Below are positions 45,722 to 55,307 of a stretch of 64,000 nucleotides of DNA, one piece after another (position 1 is the first letter of the stretch; each line of letters starts with the position of its first letter). This stretch comes from Ruegeria sp. 6PALISEP08 (GTDB lineage Bacteria; Pseudomonadota; Alphaproteobacteria; Rhodobacterales; Rhodobacteraceae). The stretch covers positions 1 through 64,000 of the forward strand of contig NZ_LGXZ01000012.1 in NCBI RefSeq assembly GCF_001238295.1, in the 5' to 3' direction. The notes beneath the pieces are model-generated. The model was not told the origin of the DNA and did no database searches. It saw nothing but the letters and a program-made list of their open reading frames with translations. The translations under genes and the position numbers were made by a program.

Positions 45722-46711
45722 ATGGGCCTGCTGGTCGACGGAAAATGGCACGACACCTGGTATGACACCAAATCCACGGGCGGGGCGTTCAAACGCAGCG
45801 CCGCGCTGTTTCGCAACTGGCTGACCGCCGATGGCAGTGCAGGGCCGTCAGGCAAGGGCGGGTTCAAAGCGGAAGCCGGGCGCTATCACCTCTATGTCAG
45901 CTACGCCTGCCCCTGGGCACATCGCACACTGATCTTTCGCGAATTGAAAGGGCTGAGCGATCTGATCTCGGTCTCGGTCGTGCATCCAGACATGCTGGAC
46001 AAAGGCTGGACCTTTGAAGCCGACAATCATGGTGCCGCCGGTGACGACCTGTATGGCTTGGATTATGCCCATCAGATCTACTCCAGGGCCGATCCTTCTT
46101 ATTCTGGTCGCGTCACGGTGCCGATCCTGTGGGACAAACAGCACGAGACAATCGTTTCGAACGAAAGCTCGGAAATCATCCGCATGTTCAATTCCGCCTT
46201 CAACGGGATTACCGGCAATACCGACGATTACTGGCCCAAAGCGATGCGGGACGAGATCGAAGAGGTCAATGCGCGCATCTATTCAAACCTCAATAACGGT
46301 GTCTACAAGTCCGGCTTTGCCACCTCGCAAGCGGCATATGACGCCGCTGTGGGCCCGCTGTTCGACACATTGGACTGGCTGGAAGACCGTTTGTCCCGCA
46401 ACCGCTATCTGATGGGGGACCGGATCACCGAGGCCGACTGGAGGCTTTTCACAACTCTGGTCCGCTTCGACCCAGTGTATCACCTGCATTTCAAGTGCAA
46501 CAAGCGGCGACTGGTCGATTATCCGAACCTATGGGCCCATACGCGTGAGCTGTACCAGTGGCCGGGTGTCGCGCAGACGGTGAACATGAACCACATCGTG
46601 CGCCATTATCACTACAGCCACGACAGCATCAATCCGCATCGAATTATTCCGGTGAACCCGGTGCTGGATTATGCAGAGCCGCATGGCCGCGATCAGCGAC
46701 CTGCAGCGTAA
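45722..46711 (+). CDS. Glutathionyl-hydroquinone reductase (YqjG-like)
   Basis: This is a 329-residue omega-class glutathione transferase relative that reduces glutathionyl-hydroquinones. The catalytic Cys63 lies in SYACPWAHRTLIFRELKGL; downstream are VPILWDKQHETIVSNESSEIIRMFNSAF (the thioredoxin-fold cis-Pro and Ser region) and the C-terminal helical domain with RYLMGDRITEADWRLFTTLVRFDPVYHLHFKCN, a YqjG/ECM4 signature. GGAGG precedes the ATG at 45722. Its end overlaps the convergent receiver gene by 19 bases. Confidence 0.92.
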   Translation: MGLLVDGKWHDTWYDTKSTGGAFKRSAALFRNWLTADGSAGPSGKGGFKAEAGRYHLYVSYACPWAHRTLIFRELKGLSDLISVSVVHPDMLDKGWTFEADNHGAAGDDLYGLDYAHQIYSRADPSYSGRVTVPILWDKQHETIVSNESSEIIRMFNSAFNGITGNTDDYWPKAMRDEIEEVNARIYSNLNNGVYKSGFATSQAAYDAAVGPLFDTLDWLEDRLSRNRYLMGDRITEADWRLFTTLVRFDPVYHLHFKCNKRRLVDYPNLWAHTRELYQWPGVAQTVNMNHIVRHYHYSHDSINPHRIIPVNPVLDYAEPHGRDQRPAA

Positions 46712-47055
46712 TGCTCGACCATCGCCGCCAGATCCTCTGGCGGCGTTTCACTTTGTACATAAGCGCAGGCATTCGGGCTGTGGGCAAAGATCGACCCATC
46801 CGAGAAGAAGGAGGTGTTGGTGACAAAGATCACCCGCGCCTCGGGGCGGCGATAGCTGGCGAAATCGGCCACGGCCAAAGCGCTGCCGGTTTCCAAAACC
46901 AGATCCAGCACGATGATTTCGAAATCCGTGCCATACAGCGCCAGAATGGCGGCCTCCTGCGTCTCGACCAGCGTGACCTCGGCGCCTTGCCTTTCCAGAT
47001 GCCTTTTCCAGACCCGACCAAGATCGGGATTACTCTCAACAATCAGAACTTTCAT
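46693..47055 (-). CDS. Stand-alone atypical receiver-domain protein
   Basis: This 120-residue protein is a lone receiver domain with no output module. The predicted phosphoacceptor is Asp51 (IIVLDLVLETG), and Thr is present in VIFVTNTSFF. The acid pocket reads ESNPD rather than the usual DD, and the conserved Lys before the last strand is missing: the KP motif is replaced by AYVQSETPPEDL. Phosphorylation-dependent switching is therefore doubtful. The ATG at 47055 is preferred over a GTG at 47073. No kinase is nearby. Confidence 0.8.
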   Translation of the reverse strand: MKVLIVESNPDLGRVWKRHLERQGAEVTLVETQEAAILALYGTDFEIIVLDLVLETGSALAVADFASYRRPEARVIFVTNTSFFSDGSIFAHSPNACAYVQSETPPEDLAAMVEHYAAGR

Positions 47056-47240
47056 TTGCAACAACCTCGGCACTTGATATGGTGATTGGTGCCGACCCCC
47101 GTGGTCCGTGATCTCGTTATTTCCTTAACAAAGTGTTAACAGCGGCCCCACAGCTCCGTGAACTGGCGGATTTGCTTGTGTAAGAGGCAAAAATCCGCTT
47201 GAAACGCGCAAAAATCGGTCATTTCCCGCAGAGAGAGCAA

Positions 47241-48206
47241 ATGAGCACATTGGATCACGGTCTGGACCCACGCGCGGCGCGCGACCACGGTGGAGGGCTG
47301 GACAGGGCGATTGTCAGGTATGGTGGTCAACGCTCCGACTGGATCGATCTGTCGACCGGCATCAACCCGCATCCTTACGAGGTTTCTGGGCTAACTGCCG
47401 GTGATTGGGCTGAACTGCCGGATCACGGGGCCTTTGAACGACTTTCAGATGCCGCACGCCAGTTCTGGAATGTGCCGGAGGGCGCGGCGATCCTGCCCGC
47501 ACCGGGCGCATCGGCCATCATCGCACGCATTCCCGCGCTTGCCACGACAGGCGCCGTGCAGATCACGCCGCCCACCTATAACGAACACGCCGCCGCCTTT
47601 TCGGCACAGGGTTGGACCGTTCAAGCTAATTCACCCGGAGATGCCCGCGTAATCGTGCATCCGAACAATCCCGACGGTCGTATCTGGAAGGAAAGCGATG
47701 TTTCTGCCCCGCTGACCGTGATTGACGAAAGCTTTTGCGACGTCATGCCGGACGTGTCCTTGATCCATCTGGCAGACCGCCCCGGCGTTATCGTGCTGAA
47801 GAGCTTTGGCAAGTTCTGGGGACTGGCCGGGATGCGTTTGGGCTTTGCAATCGGGCGGCCAGAGATGATCAACCGGCTGAACGATCTGACGGGCCCGTGG
47901 TCTGTGTCTGGCCCTGCCCTGAGGGTTGGAACACAGGCCCTGGCGGACAATGGCTGGGCAAACAATACACGTGCGCGATTGGATGATGAGGCCGCCCTGT
48001 TGGACGCTCTGGTGACTGCCAAGGGGGCAAGGGTCATCGGTGGCACCAGCCTGTTCCGGCTTTATCAGGTTGACGACGCCGCTGGATGGCAGAATCGACT
48101 GGCACAAAGCCATATCTGGAGCCGCGTCTTTCCTTATTCAACCACCTATCTGCGTCTCGGGCTGCCGCCTGCGGACGGGTGGGATCGGCTGGAGACCGCG
48201 CTGTGA
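47241..48206 (+). CDS. cobC: Threonine-phosphate decarboxylase CobC
   Basis: This 321-residue PLP enzyme is the alphaproteobacterial CobC (CobD of Salmonella), which makes (R)-1-amino-2-propanol phosphate for the cobalamin side chain. It has [15 protein letters not shown], the [12 protein letters not shown] start, [19 protein letters not shown], and the PLP-binding Lys191 in [17 protein letters not shown]. The ATG at 47241 follows AGAGAGAG. Its stop overlaps the GTG of cobD by four bases. Together they make the B12 lower-axial linker. Confidence 0.92.
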   Translation: MSTLDHGLDPRAARDHGGGLDRAIVRYGGQRSDWIDLSTGINPHPYEVSGLTAGDWAELPDHGAFERLSDAARQFWNVPEGAAILPAPGASAIIARIPALATTGAVQITPPTYNEHAAAFSAQGWTVQANSPGDARVIVHPNNPDGRIWKESDVSAPLTVIDESFCDVMPDVSLIHLADRPGVIVLKSFGKFWGLAGMRLGFAIGRPEMINRLNDLTGPWSVSGPALRVGTQALADNGWANNTRARLDDEAALLDALVTAKGARVIGGTSLFRLYQVDDAAGWQNRLAQSHIWSRVFPYSTTYLRLGLPPADGWDRLETAL

Positions 48207-49123
48207 GCCTTGGCCTGATGCTGGTTTGCGCCATGTGTCTGGACGCAGCGCTGGGAGAGCCCGACTGGCTCTGGTCGCGCGTCAAACACCCGGCTGTGAT
48301 GATCGGCAATCTGATCGGCTGGCTGGATAAACGTTTGAACCATGGGGCCGGACGTCGGTTGAAAGGGGTGGGTGTGCTTGCCCTGCTGGTCTGCGGTGCA
48401 TGGGGGCTGGGCTGGGCGCTGTCTCTGCTGGGGCCGGTTGTCGAGGTCCTGCTCTGTGCGATCCTGCTGGCCCAGAAATCGCTGGTTGCACATGTGCGTG
48501 CGGTGGGTGACGGGCTGCTGACCTCATTGGCCGAAGGGCGGGCACAGGTGGCCATGATCGTCTCACGCGATACGCGGGACATGACCGAGGCGCAGGTGGC
48601 GCGCTCGGCCATCGAAAGCGCGGCGGAAAACCTCAGCGACGGGGTCATTGCGCCTGCTTTCTGGTTTCTGGTCGCCGGATTGCCCGGGCTGCTTGTCTAC
48701 AAAGCCGTGAATACCGCCGACAGCATGATCGGTTATCGCAATGAAAAGTACCGCGCGTTTGGCTGGGCCTCGGCCCGGTTCGACGACCTGCTGAACCTGA
48801 TCCCTGCCCGCCTGACCTGTGTGCTGATCGTGGCGCTCTCGGGCCAGCGGTCGCGCTGGCGCGAAATTGTAGGGGATGCGCGCCGCCATATCTCGCCCAA
48901 TGCAGGCTGGCCCGAGGCCGCCATGGCCCGCGCGCTGAACGTCGCCCTTGCCGGACCGCGCAGCTATGACGGGCAGGTCAGGGATCTGGCCTGGGTCAAC
49001 GGCGATGCGCCGCACGACATCGGCGCGGCGGAAGTTTTCCGCGCATGTCACATGTTGTGGTGCGTTTGGGGGCTTGCGCTTGGGCTCGTGTCAGTGTCGG
49101 TTGGGGTCAAACTGATTTTCTGA
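48203..49123 (+). CDS. cobD: Adenosylcobinamide-phosphate synthase (CbiB/CobD)
   Basis: This 306-residue membrane enzyme attaches aminopropanol phosphate to adenosylcobyric acid. It has the CbiB signatures [74 protein letters not shown], and [28 protein letters not shown], with about five membrane helices. The GTG overlapping the cobC stop gives the correct N-terminus; a longer in-frame start upstream lies inside cobC and is not supported. Confidence 0.93.
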   Translation: MSLGLMLVCAMCLDAALGEPDWLWSRVKHPAVMIGNLIGWLDKRLNHGAGRRLKGVGVLALLVCGAWGLGWALSLLGPVVEVLLCAILLAQKSLVAHVRAVGDGLLTSLAEGRAQVAMIVSRDTRDMTEAQVARSAIESAAENLSDGVIAPAFWFLVAGLPGLLVYKAVNTADSMIGYRNEKYRAFGWASARFDDLLNLIPARLTCVLIVALSGQRSRWREIVGDARRHISPNAGWPEAAMARALNVALAGPRSYDGQVRDLAWVNGDAPHDIGAAEVFRACHMLWCVWGLALGLVSVSVGVKLIF

Positions 49124-49134
49124 CGGGTCCCTTC

Positions 49135-50298
49135 ATGCGATTTCTTTCTGGTCTGATCGCCGCAGCTCTGTTTGCCTCTCCTGCTCTGGCCCAATGTGGT
49201 GGCGGGTTCAATTCGTTCGTTAAGGGGTTAAAAGCCGAGGCTGTGCAGCAGGGTTTTGATAAATCCACCGTGAACGCGTTTTTCAATGGCGTGCAGCAGG
49301 ACAATGCCGTGCTGAAGGCGGACCGTGCGCAGGGGGTGTACCAGAAACCGTTCATCGAATTTTCACGCCTTCTAATCACGAGAAATCGGATCGAACGTGG
49401 GCAGGCAATGTCGCGCGAACACGACGTTGTGTTTGACCGGATCGAGCGCGAGTATGGCATCTCGCGCGGGGTGCTGCTGGCTTTTTGGGCGTTTGAAACA
49501 GACTATGGTGCGTTTCAGGGGAACTACAACACCCGCAACGCGCTGGTGACGTTGGCGCATGACTGCCGCAGGCCCGAACTGTTCCGCCCGCAAATATTTG
49601 CTGCCATCGAACTGTATCAGAACGGTGATTTCGACCCTGCCCGTACAACGGGCGCATGGGCCGGAGAGATTGGCATGGTCCAGATGCTGCCCCGTGACAT
49701 TCTGGAAAACGGGGTCGACGGAGATGGTGACGGGCATGTTCGCCTGAAAACCTCGGCCACTGATGCGCTGATGTCCGGGGCCAAGATGCTGTCGCATCTG
49801 GGTTGGCGTGCGGGCGAGCCGTGGCTGCAAGAGGTCACAGTGCCCGCACAAATGGATTGGTCCCTGTCTGGCCCCGGCAAACCACGCTCGGTGGCTGATT
49901 GGCAAGCCATGGGCATACAGGCCCGCAGCGGGTCGCTGGCCAATCTGCCAGCCTCATTGATCCTGCCACAGGGACGCAACGGGCCAGCGTTCCTAGCCTA
50001 TCCCAATTTCGACGTTTATTTCGAGTGGAACCAAAGCTTTGTCTACGTTGTGACAGCCGCCTATTTCGGCACACGGCTTGAAGGCGCGCAGATCTATGAT
50101 GCAGGCAATCCGGCGCAAGGTTTGAACGGCGCACAAATGAAGCAGCTACAAAGCAAGTTGCAGGCCAAGGGCTATGATGTCGGCAAAGTCGACGGCATTC
50201 TGGGAGCTGGAACGCGGGCCGCTGTGCAGGCGGAACAGCAACGCTTGGGCCTGCCTGCAGACGCGTGGCCGACAGTTGAATTGTTGAACCGCCTTTAG
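49135..50298 (+). CDS. Lytic murein transglycosylase with peptidoglycan-binding domain
   Basis: This 387-residue MltB-type enzyme cuts peptidoglycan glycan strands. It has a cleavable signal peptide (MRFLSGLIAAALFASPALA), the SLT core with catalytic Glu121 in LAFWAFETDYGAFQGNYNT, GEIGMVQMLPRDIL, and a C-terminal PG_binding_1 repeat (QMKQLQSKLQAKGYDVGKVDGILGAGTRAAVQAEQQRLGLP). It begins 11 bases after cobD. The start at 49135 is set by the signal peptide. Confidence 0.93.
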   Translation: MRFLSGLIAAALFASPALAQCGGGFNSFVKGLKAEAVQQGFDKSTVNAFFNGVQQDNAVLKADRAQGVYQKPFIEFSRLLITRNRIERGQAMSREHDVVFDRIEREYGISRGVLLAFWAFETDYGAFQGNYNTRNALVTLAHDCRRPELFRPQIFAAIELYQNGDFDPARTTGAWAGEIGMVQMLPRDILENGVDGDGDGHVRLKTSATDALMSGAKMLSHLGWRAGEPWLQEVTVPAQMDWSLSGPGKPRSVADWQAMGIQARSGSLANLPASLILPQGRNGPAFLAYPNFDVYFEWNQSFVYVVTAAYFGTRLEGAQIYDAGNPAQGLNGAQMKQLQSKLQAKGYDVGKVDGILGAGTRAAVQAEQQRLGLPADAWPTVELLNRL

Positions 50299-50304
50299 AC
50301 GGCT

Positions 50305-50742
50305 TTAACTGTCTTCAAACACAGGACGTGGCACCCCGGTCTTATCCAAGGCAACAAAGACGAAATCCGCATCCGTTACCTTTTGGCCATTGTCGGATTG
50401 TCTGGGACGCGCCCAGACATCCACATGAACGCGTATGGATGTGCGTCCGACATGGACCAGCGTTGCATAGAGCGTCACTTCGTCCCCAACCTTGACCGGT
50501 TGCAAGAACTGCATCGCCTCGACGGAAACGGTCGCCGATCGTCCCTGCGCCACACGCGCCGCCATATTGCCTGCAGCCAGATCCATTTGCGACATCAGCC
50601 ATCCGCCAAAAATGTCACCCGCCGGATTGGTGTCGGCGGGCATCGCAATCGTTCGAATGACCAGAACACCTTTGTCTTGCTGACGACCATGCGATCCGCG
50701 TTGTTTTCCCAGAGCGAGGCGTTTGTCGTAGTCTTCTGTCAC
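50305..50742 (-). CDS. Acyl-CoA thioesterase, YciA-like hotdog protein
   Basis: This 145-residue single-hotdog enzyme has the YciA/BFIT signature GDIFGGWLMSQMDLAAGNMAARV with the catalytic Asp, and VGDEVTLYATLVHVGRTSIRVHVDVWARP. It should hydrolyse acyl-CoA esters; chain length preference cannot be read. The start is a GTG with a weak ribosome site. It is convergent with the transglycosylase gene. Confidence 0.9.
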   Translation of the reverse strand: MTEDYDKRLALGKQRGSHGRQQDKGVLVIRTIAMPADTNPAGDIFGGWLMSQMDLAAGNMAARVAQGRSATVSVEAMQFLQPVKVGDEVTLYATLVHVGRTSIRVHVDVWARPRQSDNGQKVTDADFVFVALDKTGVPRPVFEDS

Positions 50743-50866
50743 AGGTTATATCCCCTCATGGGCCTTTGGCTGGAAAGATCGTCCGCACAATCTGACAAGT
50801 TTTTTCGTCAAAATGAAGAGAGTCCCTGTTTTGTGCTTTGTCTTTGGACCGCGCTGACACACCGGT

Positions 50867-51217
50867 TTACTCGGGCCGAACCGGATACCGATCGCCTTTC
50901 TCGTCGATTAAGATCAGCCTCTCGCCGCTGTGCACATACAGATCACATCGGCTGAACCCATTTCGATAAGCGATGCAGACGCTGCCGTCCTCGGCAATGG
51001 AATAGGTCCCAAAAGCCGAGTCTCCGCTGGCATAAGTGAAGGAATAGGCCCCTCCAGCCGAGAATTTGGCCTGACCGTCATCGTAGAAGGTGAACGTTTG
51101 GCCCGCCAAAGCGTCGAGTTCCGATGATGTCAGGGGAACATCCCCGGATTTGACAGACCAGTCTGTGGCAAAGGCCGGGCTGGCAGCGATTAGGGCGGGG
51201 ATCAGAAAACGCGTCAT
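50867..51217 (-). CDS. Small exported protein of unknown function
   Basis: This 116-residue product has a signal peptide (MTRFLIPALIAASPAFA) and a mature part with beta-strand character (TFTFYDDGQAKFSAGGAYSFTYASGDSAFGTYSIAEDGSVCIAYRNGFSRCDLYV), containing two Cys that could form a disulfide. No family recognised. It lies between the thioesterase and smc on the same strand. Confidence 0.7.
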   Translation of the reverse strand: MTRFLIPALIAASPAFATDWSVKSGDVPLTSSELDALAGQTFTFYDDGQAKFSAGGAYSFTYASGDSAFGTYSIAEDGSVCIAYRNGFSRCDLYVHSGERLILIDEKGDRYPVRPE

Positions 51218-51270
51218 GTTCCCAAGTTAGCGTGATACGGCCGCAACCGTCATAAACTTGCAGTGAGCGG

Positions 51271-54200
51271 TCAGGCGACCATCTGCTCGGCTTTCTTCAG
51301 ATCAACCGAAACCAATTGGCTGACGCCCTGTTCCTGCATGGTCACGCCGAAAAGCCGGTCCATCCGCGCCATCGTGACTGCATGGTGGGTGATGATCAGG
51401 AAGCGCGTATCGGTCTGGCGGCACATCTCATCCAGTAGGTCACAAAACCGCGTGACGTTGGCGTCGTCCAGCGGCGCGTCGACCTCGTCCAGCACGCAGA
51501 TCGGCGCGGGATTTGCCAGGAACACACCAAAGATCAGCGCGGTCGCGGTCAGGGTCTGTTCTCCACCCGACAACAGGCTGAGGGTCGACAGTTTCTTGCC
51601 CGGCGGTTGGCACATGATCTCAAGGCCTGCATCCAGCGGATCGTCGCTTTCGACCATGACCAGATTGGCCTCACCACCGCCGAAGAGATGCTTGAACAGC
51701 ATCGCGAAATTCGAGTTCACCTGTTCAAACGCGGTCAGCAACCTCTCGCGCCCTTCGCGGTTGAGGCTGGCAATGCCGCTGCGCAGGGCCTTGATGGCCT
51801 CTTCCAGATCTGCTTTTTCGCTGCTGAGCGTGTCGAACTCTTCCTGAACTTCTTTACTGTCTTCCTCAGCCCGCAGGTTCACCGCGCCCATTGCGTCACG
51901 TTGGCGCTTGTGGCGGTTCACCTCTGATTCCAGTACATCCGCAGCAGGCATCTGGTCGGGGTTCACGTCCAACTGGTTCAGCAGCTGGTTCGGGGTCAGC
52001 TGTTGATCTTCAGCGATCCGTTCCGCTGCAGCGACGACGCTTTCTTTGGCCGCATCACAGCGTGCTTCAGCCGCCGCGCGGGTTTCACGCGCTTCCGAGG
52101 CCAAACGTTCAGCCTCACGTTCAGCCAGAACAATCTCTCGCTGCTGGGTCTCAGCCTCGGCCAGCTTGTCAGCAGCCTCTGCCCGACGCGTTTCAGCCGC
52201 TTCGATCAGTTCGTTCAACTCTTCCCGCGCTTCGGCGATTTCTGCGGGCGCTGCCATGGCTTCGGTCAGTTCTTCTTCCGAGCTTTCCTTGCGCTCGGCC
52301 AATTCCGAAATCCGCTTTTCTGCAGTTTCCAATCGGTGCCGCCATCCGCTGAGGTCTTTTGTGACCTCCTGCGAACGGCGAGTGCGTGCGTCCCCCTCAC
52401 GACGCAGCTCATCATGGGTCGAACGGTGGGTCAGCATTGTGATCCGCGCCGCTTCGACGGTTTGTTTGATGTCTTCGACCTCGGCACGGGCGCTGTCGAG
52501 TTCACCTAAACCGCTCAATGCACCCTCAGCTTCGCGCAATTGCGCGCGGGCCGCCATGGCGTCTTCCTTGTGGCGATCCACGGTGAGAGTCAGGGTTTCC
52601 AGCCTTCCCTGCGCCAGATTGCGATCCGCTTCGGCCCGGCTGAGCAGACGCGCGGTTTCAGCCATGCGCTGATCAGCAGCACGGCGAGCTTCACGCGCCC
52701 GACGGTCGGCCTCGGTCACATCTGCCAATTGGCGCGACAGCGCCTCATGCGCAGCGCGGGCACCATCTGCTTGCGCCTCGGTGCGTGTCAATTCCTGCTT
52801 CAGCGTTTCCAGTTTGTTGAGCTGCTCCAACCGCAGCGCTGCTGCGCTTGGGGCATCTTCGGCCCATGCGCGGAAGCCGTCCCAACGCCACAGATCACCC
52901 GAGCGGGACACCAGCCGTTGACCCGGTTTCAGCGCCGCCTGCAGGCGTGCACCCTGATCCGCATCCACAAGGCCAATCTGAGCAATCCGACGGCTGAGAC
53001 GATCCGGGCCAGATACATGTAGCGCCAGCGGTTCGACCCCATCCGGCAACTGCTGATCACTGTCATAACCCGCCACCTGCACCCAACCGGAGGGGCCATC
53101 GCCCTCGACCAGCGGCGCACGCAGATCATCGGCCAAGGCCGCGCCCAGGGCTTTTTCAAAGCCCGGCTCTACGCGCAGCAGATCCAGCACTTGGCCACCT
53201 TCGGCGGTGTCACGTTCCACCAGCTTGGCCAGGGCAGTGGTTTCGGCACGGATCGCTCCAAGTTCGCCTTCAGCCTCAGAACGCTGCGCACGCGCTTCGG
53301 CCTCGCGCGCTTGCGTTTCGTTGCGCAGCTCGTCGGCGGCAGCCAGGGCCTCGTCAGCGGCTTCAGCTGCTTCGCGCGCTTCTTCCTCGCCCTCCTGCGC
53401 GGCTTCAAACGCCTCGCTGGAGCGGGTCAGGGCCGTTTTGGCCTCATCCACTGCGTGCCGTGCTTTTTCCTCTTCGCCCTCGGACCGGGCCAAAGTCTTG
53501 CGACTGTCTTCGACCAAACGTTGCGCCGATTGGTGCCGGGCAACAAGGCGGGCCATATCTTCGGTCTGTTGCGACAGGTGGTCTTCGCGGTCCTGCAGGA
53601 TCGAGGCCGCTTCGCGCGCGATTTCTGCCGCTTCGGCCACTTTCTCATCATGACCTTCGGCTGCCTTGGTCAGCTCGCGCGCTTCCCATTCCAGACGCTC
53701 GATCATCTGACCCGCGTCGCGGTTCAGACCGGTTTCGCGCTCAATATCGTTGCCAAGCTGCTGAATACGGTTGGTCAGTGTCTCAATGGTCTGCCGCGCG
53801 CGGGTTTCTTGATCCGAAAGCTGATCGCGCTGCACCTGCTGACGTTGTAGAACAGCCGCAGCAATGGCCTCTTCTTCGCGCAAAGGTGGCAGGGCTTCTT
53901 CGATCTCGGACCGTTTGGCGGCGGCCGCTCGGGCTTCAGCCTCGGCGCGGGAGGCTTCGGTGATCCGTTCGCGCAGCTTTTCTTCAGCCTGCTGGCGGGC
54001 CATATCAGCTTCTTTCCAGCGCCGATACAGCAGCATCCCTTCGGCCTGCCGCAGTTGTTCGCCAATCTCGCGATAGCGCGCGGCCTGACGCGCCTGACGG
54101 GCCAATTGAGCCAATTGCCCACCGAGCTGTTCCAGAACATCATCGACGCGGGTCAGGTTGGCCTCGGTCCCTTTCAGCTTCAACTCGGCTTCATGGCGGC

Positions 54201-54726
54201 GCTGATAGAGGCCCGAGATCCCGGCGGCTTCTTCCAGAATACGGCGGCGGGCGCGGGGTTTGGCGTTGATCAGCTCGGCAATGCGGTTCTGTCCCACCAG
54301 TGCGGGCGAATGTGCCCCGGTCGAGGCATCGGCAAACAGCATCTGCACATCTCGGGCTCGCACATCCTTGCCATTGGTCTTGTAGGCGCTGCCGACATCA
54401 CGGGTGATGCGGCGGACGATCTCCAACTGATCACTGTCGTTGAAACCTGACGGGGCGAGACGTTCCGAGTTGTCCAAGGTCAGGACCACCTCGGCAAAGT
54501 TGCGTGCAGGCCGGGTGGCAGCACCGGCAAAGATGACATCTTCCATCGCGCCGCCACGCATGGATTTGGGGCGGTTTTCACCCATCACCCAACGCAGTGC
54601 TTCCAGAAGGTTGGACTTGCCACAGCCATTTGGACCAACCACTCCGGTCAGCCCGTCCGCGATGATCAAATCGGTCGGGTCCACGAAGCTTTTGAAGCCG
54701 GTCAGTTTAAGTTTGCTGAAACGCAA
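51271..54726 (-). CDS. smc: Chromosome segregation SMC protein
   Basis: SMC organises and segregates the chromosome with ScpA and ScpB. The 1151-residue protein has the N-terminal Walker A (GVVGPNGCGKSNLLEALRWVMGE), two long coiled coils, a hinge near residues 505-640 with FEKALGAALADDLRAPLVEGDGPSGWVQVAGYD, and the C-terminal head with LSLLSGGEQTLTATALIFGVFLANPAPICVLDEVDAPLDDAN (signature and Walker B). This is the normal length for the family. ScpA and ScpB are not in the window. Confidence 0.97.
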   Translation of the reverse strand: MRFSKLKLTGFKSFVDPTDLIIADGLTGVVGPNGCGKSNLLEALRWVMGENRPKSMRGGAMEDVIFAGAATRPARNFAEVVLTLDNSERLAPSGFNDSDQLEIVRRITRDVGSAYKTNGKDVRARDVQMLFADASTGAHSPALVGQNRIAELINAKPRARRRILEEAAGISGLYQRRHEAELKLKGTEANLTRVDDVLEQLGGQLAQLARQARQAARYREIGEQLRQAEGMLLYRRWKEADMARQQAEEKLRERITEASRAEAEARAAAAKRSEIEEALPPLREEEAIAAAVLQRQQVQRDQLSDQETRARQTIETLTNRIQQLGNDIERETGLNRDAGQMIERLEWEARELTKAAEGHDEKVAEAAEIAREAASILQDREDHLSQQTEDMARLVARHQSAQRLVEDSRKTLARSEGEEEKARHAVDEAKTALTRSSEAFEAAQEGEEEAREAAEAADEALAAADELRNETQAREAEARAQRSEAEGELGAIRAETTALAKLVERDTAEGGQVLDLLRVEPGFEKALGAALADDLRAPLVEGDGPSGWVQVAGYDSDQQLPDGVEPLALHVSGPDRLSRRIAQIGLVDADQGARLQAALKPGQRLVSRSGDLWRWDGFRAWAEDAPSAAALRLEQLNKLETLKQELTRTEAQADGARAAHEALSRQLADVTEADRRAREARRAADQRMAETARLLSRAEADRNLAQGRLETLTLTVDRHKEDAMAARAQLREAEGALSGLGELDSARAEVEDIKQTVEAARITMLTHRSTHDELRREGDARTRRSQEVTKDLSGWRHRLETAEKRISELAERKESSEEELTEAMAAPAEIAEAREELNELIEAAETRRAEAADKLAEAETQQREIVLAEREAERLASEARETRAAAEARCDAAKESVVAAAERIAEDQQLTPNQLLNQLDVNPDQMPAADVLESEVNRHKRQRDAMGAVNLRAEEDSKEVQEEFDTLSSEKADLEEAIKALRSGIASLNREGRERLLTAFEQVNSNFAMLFKHLFGGGEANLVMVESDDPLDAGLEIMCQPPGKKLSTLSLLSGGEQTLTATALIFGVFLANPAPICVLDEVDAPLDDANVTRFCDLLDEMCRQTDTRFLIITHHAVTMARMDRLFGVTMQEQGVSQLVSVDLKKAEQMVA

Positions 54727-54867
54727 TGGCTGCTCTTGGTATGATTCCTATGGTTAAGAAGTCTGCGCAACCATGGGTACAAGTGTCAACGTGATTGCGC
54801 AGGATGTGGCATATTGGGTCGAGTTATCCACAATATCTTGGCAAAACCACGCGCAAGACCGGGTATC

Positions 54868-55263
54868 TCAGTAGGGCGTACACTCGAACACCTGATAGTC
54901 ATAGCCGCTGGTATAACCGTAATCGACACATTGATACGGGCGGAGGATGAGAGCGCCGAAAATCAGCTTTTCCCCCAATTCGCGATCGCACCCCAGCACC
55001 CCGACAGTGACCGCCGCATCGCCCAATACGTCCAGAAGCGGACAGCCCGACACGTGCTCCATCGCCAACGCGGCCCGGTCGCGGATCGGGCCCAGGCGCG
55101 GGGCGTATTGAGCGTTCACACGGACGGCCTCGGCCAGTTCATTGCGGACCCGCACGTCAAAGACGCTGCCATTCACCGCGACACGTGTTGCCGGCAGGTC
55201 GCGGAAGTAAGGCGTGCCGCCTGAACAAGCGGTAAGGAACAGAAAGGCAAACACTCGGGTCAT
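54868..55263 (-). CDS. Small lipoprotein
   Basis: This 131-residue protein has a short signal with lipobox LTAC (Cys13). The mature part contains VAVNGSVFDVRVRNELAEAVRVNAQYAPRLGPIRDRAALAMEHVSGC and several Cys near the C-terminus (CDRELGEK, YQCVDYGYTSGYDYQVFECTPY), which could pair as disulfides. I recognise no family. It lies upstream of smc by about 140 bases on the same strand. Confidence 0.65.
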   Translation of the reverse strand: MTRVFAFLFLTACSGGTPYFRDLPATRVAVNGSVFDVRVRNELAEAVRVNAQYAPRLGPIRDRAALAMEHVSGCPLLDVLGDAAVTVGVLGCDRELGEKLIFGALILRPYQCVDYGYTSGYDYQVFECTPY

Positions 55264-55307
55264 GCCGCATTTCTAGCGGCAATATGGTTAACGAAACCTT
55301 TCCCAAT

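Noticed and set aside
47056..47240. Possible cobalamin riboswitch before cobC
   Set aside because: The gap is short and no B12-box like sequence or matching stem set was found.
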